Source of the DNA: Acidimicrobiaceae bacterium
GTDB taxonomy: Bacteria; Actinomycetota; Acidimicrobiia; Acidimicrobiales; UBA8592
Reading direction: 5' to 3'
Assembly: GCA_002722525.1 (NCBI GenBank)
Contig: PBMJ01000010.1
Location: 1-25,191 of the forward strand
DNA length: 25,191 bases
Numbering within the stretch: position 1 is the stretch's first letter; each line of letters opens with the position of its first letter. Below the pieces are notes generated by a model, which ran no database searches, was not told where the DNA came from, and saw nothing but the letters and a program-made list of their open reading frames with translations. A program made the translations under genes and the position numbers. Shown one piece after another: positions 1 through 8,300 of this stretch.

Positions 1-256
1 TTTCTGATGGCTGCTGATCTATTTTAAACTTTCGTAGCTTTCCAATAAGTCCGAGATGAACATGCAGGATACTTCCGTTATCCCACCAGCAAAATAGATG
101 TTTCCCCCACGCTTCGCTTCGAAGCAATAGGCAGCCATTGATAAGAGATGCTCCCTCGGTAAATCGCCCTTGAGGAGAAAAAGCACTAACAGGGCCGCCT
201 TGGAGGTCTAATTCCAGATCTTCTGCTAAACGATGGATTGTGTGTCCTTCTGGCAC
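1..256 (-). CDS. nei: Nei/Fpg-family DNA glycosylase (endonuclease VIII type), 5' part only
   Basis: A base-excision repair enzyme that removes oxidised bases and nicks the abasic site. The GTG start at 256 gives an N-terminus reading (M)PEGHTIHRLAEDL. After Met removal, Pro and Glu are the catalytic N-terminal residues of the Fpg/Nei family. Lys52, in EAWGKHLF, sits where the conserved beta-hairpin lysine of Nei lies, and a VHLGLIGKLR segment follows. The GTG is fixed because the family requires Pro immediately after Met, although the frame stays open further upstream. 85 codons are visible before the window edge; helix-two-turn-helix and zinc-finger regions would lie outside. The PEGHT signature resembles actinobacterial Nei2-type proteins more than classical Fpg (inference). 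It is divergent from the Rpf-like gene at 349, with a leaderless-type -10 at 264-269. Confidence 0.85.
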   Translation of the reverse strand, partial: MPEGHTIHRLAEDLELDLQGGPVSAFSPQGRFTEGASLINGCLLLRSEAWGKHLFCWWDNGSILHVHLGLIGKLRKFKIDQQPSE

Positions 257-263
257 AAGCAAA

Positions 264-269
264 ACGGTA
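264..269 (-). promoter_or_regulatory. -10 hexamer TACCGT for nei, leaderless spacing
   Basis: TACCGT fits the TANNNT actinobacterial -10 form and ends exactly 7 bases before the GTG start at 256, with no Shine-Dalgarno between. No convincing -35 was seen. The call rests on the same arrangement recurring at six other first-in-unit genes in this window. Confidence 0.4.
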
Positions 270-348
270 GCGCCAGGTTTGGCTAGATGCGTATAGATAG
301 AAGAATCTATATTTGCGGGGATACTAGTTTTTCGGCTACCACGGAACA

Positions 349-1257
349 ATGGGGAAGCGGTCTCTATATTCTAATCGGCTCAATACGAGCCGAAATTGGA
401 CACTCGTAGTGGTGTCTCTTGTTCTGTGCCCCTTGTTGCTTTTGCAATCCTCTTCATCAGGTGCGCTCATTCAAACTGATTCCCCTCCATGGGATGATTT
501 GGAGAAAGCTCTACTGCAATTAACTGACGCACAAGCAGAACTTCAATTGTCTGAGATGAATATAGACGAGAAAGAGCGAGAACTTACTGAGCTTCTTCGT
601 GCAGAAAATAAGGAAGAAGCACTTGAGATTTCTTTTCTTTTGGAGATGAAAGAGGCCGAAGACTTAACGAGGAAGCTTGCCATTGAAGCTTTCATGGGAG
701 GAGATTCCGTTAGTAGTGCAGCTTATTTACTTGATTCTGAAAATGTTGGGGATTTGATCTTTCGGCGCGCAATTCTTAAGGAGGCTACTGAAGCGGTAGA
801 GAAGCAATCTCAAGCTTATGAGGAAATGAAGGATCGTGCTTCCTTCGCTATGCTCGAACTTGCCAGTCAAATAGATGACATTCTGGTTTCTATACTTCTT
901 GAGAAAGGTAAACGTAGTCAGGTAGAAGAGGAGATCTTAAGAGCGGAGTATGTCGTTGAGATCGCACAGATTCATGCGTCTGCGGATGTGCTAAAGGCTC
1001 AGAAACGCCGAGTTGAACCTTCCGATGAGCAATGGAGAAAGCTTCGATTCTGCGAGTCGACAGAGCAATATGATATTTCGACTGGTAATGGATATTACGG
1101 AGCTTACCAATTTGACTTAGTTACTTGGGTAGGAGTTGGGGGTGAGGGGGACCCTTCAAAAGCTCCACCGGAAGAGCAGGATGCAAGAGCAAGGTATTTA
1201 TACCATCTAAATGGGTGGTATCCGTGGCCGGTGTGTGGCCGGTTTCTACCTCAGTGA
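349..1257 (+). CDS. Membrane-anchored coiled-coil protein with C-terminal Rpf-like transglycosylase domain
   Basis: A probable extracytoplasmic peptidoglycan-cleaving protein. Residues about 17-38 form an N-terminal hydrophobic segment (signal or anchor). Residues about 50-220 are charged, Glu/Lys/Leu-rich and strongly predicted by eye as coiled coil. Residues 229-302 match the resuscitation-promoting-factor (Rpf, lysozyme-like) domain: a W..L..CES opening with Glu236 at the catalytic position, a STGNGYYGAYQF core, then WPVCG near the end, so Cys235 and Cys296 can form the family disulfide. The domain is compact, lacking the usual linker after Cys296. The arrangement recalls coiled-coil hydrolases such as PcsB or CwlO/RipC that are activated by FtsEX, but with an Rpf catalytic domain instead of NlpC/P60 or CHAP (inference). 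It lies 52 bases upstream of the GT-C gene and is likely co-transcribed with it. The start choice is moderate; the Shine-Dalgarno is weak. Confidence 0.8.
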   Translation: MGKRSLYSNRLNTSRNWTLVVVSLVLCPLLLLQSSSSGALIQTDSPPWDDLEKALLQLTDAQAELQLSEMNIDEKERELTELLRAENKEEALEISFLLEMKEAEDLTRKLAIEAFMGGDSVSSAAYLLDSENVGDLIFRRAILKEATEAVEKQSQAYEEMKDRASFAMLELASQIDDILVSILLEKGKRSQVEEEILRAEYVVEIAQIHASADVLKAQKRRVEPSDEQWRKLRFCESTEQYDISTGNGYYGAYQFDLVTWVGVGGEGDPSKAPPEEQDARARYLYHLNGWYPWPVCGRFLPQ

Positions 1258-1309
1258 CCCGCGCTGGCTAGCATAGGGCTATGTCGGGGTACATTTTCGG
1301 GGTAAGGCT

Positions 1310-3247
1310 GTGAATCTTCTCGTTGTATTGTTTATTTTAGGATTTGCATCTATCGGGTTCTCTCTTACCTATGTCACAAGTATCAATTTACGGCTTGAAG
1401 AGAGAGTCTGTTTCGGAGTCGTGATCGGCTCAGTAATGATTTCCATTGTAGGTTTCGCTGTAGCATCCCTGGTGGGAGCTACTGGCTTAATGGTTATAAT
1501 CACCGTTGCCTTCTGTGTTGCTATCGTCTCTCCACTTGTTTTTCTCAATAGAAAGACAATCAAGATAGAACTAAATAGTTTCCTGCACAGGGCAACCTAC
1601 TCTTGGAAAGATAAAGATAGCCCTAAGCCGCTTCTCGGTATTCTGTTAATCAGCGCAGTCATGGCAATTCGAATTCTCCAAAATGCATTTGGTAAAACGT
1701 TGGACGGAGGAATATCAGCTGGCCATCTTTCCGTTTACGGAGATTGGTCAGCTCATCTGTCGTATGTCGCTTCTTTTGCTTATGCTGACAATTTCTCACT
1801 GAATCTTCCAACTGCAGCTGGAGAAAGTTTCGCATATCATTTTGGCGTAGATTGGTTCTCTGCAATGTTTATTCCTCTCGGCTTGAGTTTGCTGGGATCG
1901 CTAGAGGTTTCCACTGCTGTTTTAGCGATAGCTTTTCCTGCAGTTATGTTCATAGTGTGCGAGAGGCTTTGTTCCAATAGGGCAGCTGCTGGCGTATCTG
2001 TCGGCGTGTTTCTTACAGCAGGAGGAACCGGTGCCCTTTACCGCTTCTTCATTGAAGACCTTCCTGAGCGGGGGTTTTCGGTCCTAGCAGATTTACCCAG
2101 AAGTTACTCATTCGATGGTTTTGATAGAAACTGGGTAGATAATCCTGTTACCGGATTTCTGTACCCTCAACGACCAACGCTTATTGGCTTTTCATCCACC
2201 TTGATTATCATTTTTCTTTTGTGGATGAACAGAGACCGGCACAACGCCAAGACGTATATTTTTGCAGGCGTTTTCGCAGGCATTCTTCCAGTTTTTCATG
2301 TTTTTGCTTTTGGAGCTGTTCTTCTTATGGGTGGGTGTTGGGCTGCTATATATAGAAGCAGATCCTGGTTATTTTTTTTATTCCCTAGTCTTTGTCTAGG
2401 TATACCTGTTCTTCTTTGGCAGCTTCCCGAACGGGACGGTTCAGAGTGGCACACCCTTTGGATGTTGGGAAAATCATCATGGGAGCGAACGCCGTTAGAT
2501 TTTCTATCTTTCTGGTTTTTAAATACTGGCCTGTTCATCCCATTAGCGCTTGCAGGAACTTTGATCACTATTAAGAGGTTCGGTTATAGGTTCCTTCCAA
2601 TTTACGTGCTTCTCATTATCCCGAACATAGCTATTTGGCATTTCTGGCCAGGGAATAACGCCAAATACGTTGTTTTCTTTCTTCTCTTAGCATCCCCATT
2701 AGTCGGGGAGGTGTTAAGTCGTTTATTCGCTCATTCAACCGCAGCAAAAATTTTAGCCGTATTACTGGTATTCTCGTTAACTTCGTCAGGGGCCTTAGAC
2801 ATATGGCGAGCCTTCGAAGGGAGTTCTGGTCCTTACCCAGCTAATTATCTTTCTGGAGAAGATGTTTTGGTTGGGGAATGGGTCAGAGACAACACTGATC
2901 AGGATGCCGTATTCGCTAGCGCGAATACCAATGTTCACCCTGTGCGGGCATTAGCAGGGCGAACCGTAGTTTTAGGTTCTCCTGGCAGGCTGAACGATCT
3001 AGGTGTTGACTGGTACAGGCGAGACCAAGATCTAAGGAACCTGTATGCGAACCCAATTGAGGCTGATGTAATTATCCGTCGATACGATATCGACTACATT
3101 GTTGTTGGACCATACGAAAAATCTATGTTTATTCCTGAGAGTGATAGAAACCAAGGTATTGATGATTCTTATTTGAACCATTTTGGTGCGTTAGTTTATA
3201 GCACTGGCGGTTACTGGATCTACGAAACACAGGGAAAAAATGGCTAG
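1310..3247 (+). CDS. Polytopic GT-C-like membrane protein (putative lipid-linked sugar glycosyltransferase)
   Basis: A 645-residue protein with roughly a dozen hydrophobic segments. The first large outer loop, about residues 140-185, contains GDWSAHLSYVASFAY and then SFAYHFGVDWFSAMF. Acidic residues in this loop are where GT-C enzymes place their catalytic/metal-binding Asp/Glu. The C-terminal soluble part (about 520-640), with EWVRDNTDQDAVF and YDIDYIVVGPYEKS, resembles the C-terminal ends of PMT-like and DUF2298 proteins. The specific family is not recognised with certainty; substrate and acceptor are unknown. The GTG start follows TAAGG at short spacing. The stop overlaps the start of the Agl23-like gene by 8 bases, so the two are probably translationally coupled and may act together in surface glycan assembly. 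Confidence 0.65.
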   Translation: MNLLVVLFILGFASIGFSLTYVTSINLRLEERVCFGVVIGSVMISIVGFAVASLVGATGLMVIITVAFCVAIVSPLVFLNRKTIKIELNSFLHRATYSWKDKDSPKPLLGILLISAVMAIRILQNAFGKTLDGGISAGHLSVYGDWSAHLSYVASFAYADNFSLNLPTAAGESFAYHFGVDWFSAMFIPLGLSLLGSLEVSTAVLAIAFPAVMFIVCERLCSNRAAAGVSVGVFLTAGGTGALYRFFIEDLPERGFSVLADLPRSYSFDGFDRNWVDNPVTGFLYPQRPTLIGFSSTLIIIFLLWMNRDRHNAKTYIFAGVFAGILPVFHVFAFGAVLLMGGCWAAIYRSRSWLFFLFPSLCLGIPVLLWQLPERDGSEWHTLWMLGKSSWERTPLDFLSFWFLNTGLFIPLALAGTLITIKRFGYRFLPIYVLLIIPNIAIWHFWPGNNAKYVVFFLLLASPLVGEVLSRLFAHSTAAKILAVLLVFSLTSSGALDIWRAFEGSSGPYPANYLSGEDVLVGEWVRDNTDQDAVFASANTNVHPVRALAGRTVVLGSPGRLNDLGVDWYRRDQDLRNLYANPIEADVIIRRYDIDYIVVGPYEKSMFIPESDRNQGIDDSYLNHFGALVYSTGGYWIYETQGKNG

Positions 3248-5381
3248 TTCGAGAATCAAAGAAACCTTCAGAAGACATATCGATCGGAAGCCTGATGGGG
3301 CGCATGTCTCGCAGGGCGCATGGAAGAGAGTCCGTCACCTAATAGGACTTCTATTCCTTCTAGCAGTATTGAGTAGGTTGTCATATCTAGGCCTCCGAGC
3401 TTTTCACCATGATGAAAGTCTTGACGCATGGTTCTCGCTCCAATACCTGGATGGAACGTATAAAGGGTATGACCCCGTATATCATGGGCCGCTACGGTTT
3501 TATCTAACTGCTGCTTTTTTCTGGCTTTTTGGGCAATCTGACAGTATCGCCCGCCTACTTCCAGCTATTTCGGGCATAGCGGTTGTTCTTCTACCATGGG
3601 TTTGGCGAAGGAGTCTTGGCACTATAGGAACTTCTATTTCAGTAGCTTTACTCCTAACAAGCCCAACGATGCTGTATTTCTCGAGATTTGGGAGAGAAGA
3701 TAGTTTCTTCCTTGCTTTAACGTTTTTGACAGTAATAACGTTAATTTCCTTTCTTCATAGCCCCAGAAGGTGGCACCCTATTGCACTTCTGAGTTTGCTT
3801 GTCCTGAGTTTGGCGGTGAAAGAATCAGTCTTCCTTACAGTATTTATATTTGGTTCATTCGGTATTGTTCTTATCGCACAGGATCTCCTGACCGGAACCT
3901 TCCACCGAACGAAAGGTTCGCTGATAGGCAAGCCGAGATACAAAAAACTTAAACGGGAGGTTCGGATAGAAGGGGTTGGTCGAAGGACGATATCTGTTCG
4001 TTCTAGAGTGTCTGAGAACAGCAACGGTCAATCTATCTCTGAAGAAGTAATTCGCCGCTGGTTCTTCCTTCTAGGCGTGGGTCTCATGATTGCTGTATTC
4101 CTTTGGATTGGAACAAATCCTGGAGAACAAGAAGGCAGCCCTACCCTTATCAAATTAGGTGTTTATGGGGCAGTCCTAGCATTCATTGCTCTTGTATGCG
4201 GTTTCATAGCAGCTCGTCGCAAGAGTATGTTCTCTCAGGTTCCCGTTTTCCGAGCCTTGTTGGTTCCTAGGTTTGGTGGTTGGATTTTTGCCGTGGTCAT
4301 AGCGGCGATAGTTTTTGTAGCGTTATTTACTCAGTTCTTCCAGCAATTCGATGGCCCTGGTGTGACGACAGCACCATATGGGGCGATTCGAAATGGTTTA
4401 GTATCTGGTTTCGAATATTGGCTAGGTGAGCAAGCGACCGTAAGGGGCGATTCCCGATGGCAGTACTATCTAGTGCTTTTGTTAGCCTACGAATGGATAG
4501 CGCTGGGTTTAGCTTTTGCCGGTTTGATCTCGGTCCTTCGTAAACCAAATTTATTTGGTCAAATCATCGCATGGTGGGCATGTGCAAGCTTGATTGTTTA
4601 CTCTTGGGCAGGAGAGCGAATGCCATGGCTGCTCGTTCACCTTCTTTTACCAATCGTGATTCTTGGTGGTATAGGAGCCCAGTCGATATGGGATGGAATA
4701 AAAAGTAGGGGGGCCACGGTCTGCTTCAGCTTGCTACTCATTTTAGGATTCGGTTACGCCACGGTAACTAGTGTCTATAGTTCTTATTTACGAGGGGGAG
4801 AACCTCAGGAGTTATTTGTACAGGCCGGTCAGGCAACTCCCGAAGTCGTTGAATGGGCTGAACAACTCGAAACACTCGATCGGATTTCTCTCGCTCATTT
4901 TGGTGAGCATTTGGAAGTGAAGATTGACAGTGACGTCTATTGGCCATACGGATGGTATCTTCGTGACTTTCATTCGTCCTCATATGCAGTTATAGAAAAT
5001 GAAAGTTTTCCTTCTGGCGCAGACATAATCTTCGTTCCCCATTGGGATCGGATAAACCTCGGAGATGAAGATGGCGCCTATCTTGAAATTCCATACGAGC
5101 ACCGTTGGTGGTGGGTGCCAGAATTTGATACTGGGATTGCCAACCCAAGCCAGTTCGGAGATCTAATCTCCGCATGGGCTGATTGGGTCTGGAATCGCGA
5201 GCCTTGGGACAGTGGAAGTAGCCGATGTCCTGCTTCGCTTAGCGGTTCCGTGTACATAAGAGAAGAGATCTTTGCGTTGGCAGAGACATACTTTAATTCG
5301 CCATTTCCCCGTCGCGGCGACAAGCCAGAATATAAGAAATCATGCCAAAATGTAACTAATTTTCTCGTATCGAATAGGTAG
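3240..5381 (+). CDS. Agl23-like (flippase activity-associated) PMT/GT-C membrane protein
   Basis: A 713-residue polytopic membrane protein resembling the family annotated as flippase activity-associated protein Agl23 (TIGR03663), which belongs to the PMT/GT39-like GT-C group. Visible signatures are HHDES at 56-60 in the first loop (Asp58-Glu59, the GT-C acidic pair), YDPVYHGP at 77-84, and SRFGREDSF near 148-156. About residues 222-275 form a basic, hydrophilic cytoplasmic-type insert, and the C-terminal ~200 residues are a soluble Trp/Tyr-rich extracytoplasmic domain. In haloarchaea the name comes from association with dolichol-linked glycan translocation; the function in this bacterium is inferred only. 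AGGG lies about 6 bases before the ATG. It overlaps the upstream GT-C gene by 8 bases and ends 6 bases from the convergent 1557-residue gene. Confidence 0.75.
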   Translation: MASSRIKETFRRHIDRKPDGAHVSQGAWKRVRHLIGLLFLLAVLSRLSYLGLRAFHHDESLDAWFSLQYLDGTYKGYDPVYHGPLRFYLTAAFFWLFGQSDSIARLLPAISGIAVVLLPWVWRRSLGTIGTSISVALLLTSPTMLYFSRFGREDSFFLALTFLTVITLISFLHSPRRWHPIALLSLLVLSLAVKESVFLTVFIFGSFGIVLIAQDLLTGTFHRTKGSLIGKPRYKKLKREVRIEGVGRRTISVRSRVSENSNGQSISEEVIRRWFFLLGVGLMIAVFLWIGTNPGEQEGSPTLIKLGVYGAVLAFIALVCGFIAARRKSMFSQVPVFRALLVPRFGGWIFAVVIAAIVFVALFTQFFQQFDGPGVTTAPYGAIRNGLVSGFEYWLGEQATVRGDSRWQYYLVLLLAYEWIALGLAFAGLISVLRKPNLFGQIIAWWACASLIVYSWAGERMPWLLVHLLLPIVILGGIGAQSIWDGIKSRGATVCFSLLLILGFGYATVTSVYSSYLRGGEPQELFVQAGQATPEVVEWAEQLETLDRISLAHFGEHLEVKIDSDVYWPYGWYLRDFHSSSYAVIENESFPSGADIIFVPHWDRINLGDEDGAYLEIPYEHRWWWVPEFDTGIANPSQFGDLISAWADWVWNREPWDSGSSRCPASLSGSVYIREEIFALAETYFNSPFPRRGDKPEYKKSCQNVTNFLVSNR

Positions 5382-5387
5382 TTGGGT

Positions 5388-8300
5388 CTATGAATTTACT
5401 GAGGTCCAAAGCGCATCCTCATCAACGTTATAGATAGCATTTCTTCCGTGTTCGAATACCTTTGTTAAAGCAGGATGATCCTCAAATGAAACTAAAATAT
5501 CTGGCTTTCCGAAACGATATTCCTGCACCCCTACGATCACGTAGTCGACTTCGTAAGTAAGAAGAAATTCTGAGATAGTCTCTCGAGTTCCTTCTGTATA
5601 GAAGTTCTGAATATCCATTCGCCTTTGAAAGATCCAGTCGGCGTACTTCTGGCGCTGCTGGTACTGATGGGACGACCATCCTAGAACGGTAGGTAGCCCC
5701 GTATGTATTGCGATGCGGCTATTCCAGTCGTAGCTATCACCAGTCCACTCGACAATTGTGGGCCTTCCACTGACATTTGATCTTATCCATTGGATCAAGG
5801 GGAGATCTTCAGCGATCCTTACCACCGTTGCAGCTTCTTCTGACCCTTGATCTCTTCTAATAATGGATGGGTCATAATCTAGATATGCGACACCATTTAG
5901 GCCCTTGTACTCGGAACTAAACCTAGTTGAAAGCCGCGGTTTCGTAGCTAATAAGGGATAGGTGATGCCGATCAGCACTATTACTAGAACGAAAAGTCGC
6001 CAGACCATTTGAGGAGAAGCTTGAAAGATTGATGGTTTTTCTTTCTTAGGGGTCTGAGCCTCTTTGATGAAGCTCCAAATATGGTGTATTGCAAAGGCAG
6101 AGCCAATTGCGAAGAAAAGCCAGCCCTGTAACCAGAATTTGAATACAGTATTCATTCGCGCAACGTCATTGTTGATGGTGATAACCTCTGGCCCGCCAAT
6201 AACAGCAAATCCGAATAAAAACATGATTATGGCGAAGAGCTTTCCGACATCAGGGTCTGTTCTTCTACATTCGTATTCTGCGAGAATGAGAGAGTAGAAA
6301 ACTCCGAAGATCGTAATTGCGAAAGCTGCACTCACCTCTAGAAGGCACAGGCCTAGTAGGCCGATAGAAAGGATTGGTATCGAAGACTTCACCAATTTAT
6401 TTCGCCGAAGAATTTCAGGAAGGACATGGACAGTGATGTTGTGCTTTCTGTGCTCTCTTCGCTGTTTTGTAGAACTTATGCCAAAGAAAATGAAAGCTAT
6501 TCCGAGAAAAACTCCCCAATGAGATAAGAAGTCATCGAGGGGTGAAGTCCATTGAGCCCGGTGTATTCCGATATTGAAGTTTTGAGTGTCACGAAGATAC
6601 GGCCAGAGCAAAGCGGTATGTGTAAGAGCAGCTACAGATAAATGGCAAATGAATTGAAGGATGCGATGCTGTCTAGCAGGCCCGCTGAATGCAGAGACAG
6701 CTCCTAGAAGACCTACTACACCAAGTATGTACATCAGGGTATTCCCACTTGTGGTTACCGCACTTGACAATATGGCTAATCCGGCTACCCCTAATAGGAG
6801 AGATTTGATTCTGCCATCTTCATCAGCCGAAACATCTGAACTTATCAAAGATCCAAGAAAGAAAGTAACAAACAATATAAGAAGCGACGTTGGATAATCC
6901 CAAGTATTCGTCATTCTTGCAATCCCTGATAGCAGCCCAATACCGATAGCTAGGCCAAGGGCGTTCCTGCTTGACCCGTGTTTGCATGAACTGAGATATG
7001 CAAACGATAGGGAAAGCAATAGGCCACTTACTGCCATCCCCATCATATGTGGGTGAAGATCCCCGAAAAGGAAAGTGAAATACGGGAATTCGGTAATATC
7101 GAAAGTTCCTGAGTTGACACGGCTGGGGGCCCACCAGTCGAATCTTGTCAGAGAAGTTCCGGTAACCCATGCCCATGTTCCCCCGACCAGCTCGAAGAAG
7201 GCGCCCAGAATAGGCCACCCTTCCACAAACTCCCAAGTATTTGCCGAACGTAGGCGTTTAGCGTGCACTCGAAGCGCGTCAAAGGTCCCCGACCCCATAA
7301 AAAGAAATACACCTAGAACTCCTGCTTTTAATGCGGTTGCCTTTGATGGAAGGGGCTTTCCCTTTGATGCCCCAGTCGATCTAACAAGGTTATACAACAG
7401 AGAAAAGACGATTACTCCGACCAGAGCACCAAAGGTTGCAACTCCGAACTGAAATGCGACTTCTGGAAGAATTTTCAAAGCGCGCATGGGTACGGCGACT
7501 AGGAACCACCCAAAATAGTAATAGTTCATTGCACCACCTGAAAACCATGGATCGTGCGGCGGCAACTCTGTTGACCTCCCTATTGCAGTTAGGTATCCCA
7601 GCTCCATTGGCTTCTCCCCCCCGAGGTAGGAGTCCCATAAATCTGGATTAAATGAACGCAGAATTAGCAAGAAGCCAAAGATGGCTAGAAAAATAATTTC
7701 ACTTATAAGCCACACGGATCGGTGCTCGAAGAAAAGCTGACGTAGCCGCGCCCGATGCACCCACCACAGAGCCATCCCCAGAGAAAGAGTCACTGCGATG
7801 CTTGTAAAGGCTGTTGTTTGGTTAAATTCAACCACATCCCACGCCACAAAAACCCACAAAAGTACGCCGGACAGAATAAATCCAACAGCCTTACTCAAAC
7901 CGTATCCAGCATCCGCAAAATGTCTAAAAAGTAAAGAAGTCCACGGTAATACAGCAAAAGCAGTCACCTGAAGCCAGATCAGCCACCAAACCCAGTTAGG
8001 AACTTCCAAATAAGTTCCTCGTGAAAATGAAGTATCAAAGGTTGCATTGCTCTGTCGAGATGGACTCTCAGAAGGCCTAAGGAGAAGAGCATTGGAGCTA
8101 GCATCCTTGGGCTCGAGATTAGGTGCATGAATAGCGCTGAATGGATTTAGGACTTTGAGAGCTTCCGTTCTAGACCACCTATTGGTCTTTTCCCAGATAG
8201 TTACTCTTGGATGGTCATAAACGGTGAATGTCTCCTCGCCGTTAGCGTCACTAATCTCCACACCAAAGAGCGATGGGGAATTTTTAAAGTCTGCAACTAG

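Noticed and set aside
6823..7452. Opposed frames of 137 and 125 codons inside the giant fusion gene
   Set aside because: The fusion reading frame is continuous here and carries the DUF2298 motifs; the alternatives have no supporting start signal.
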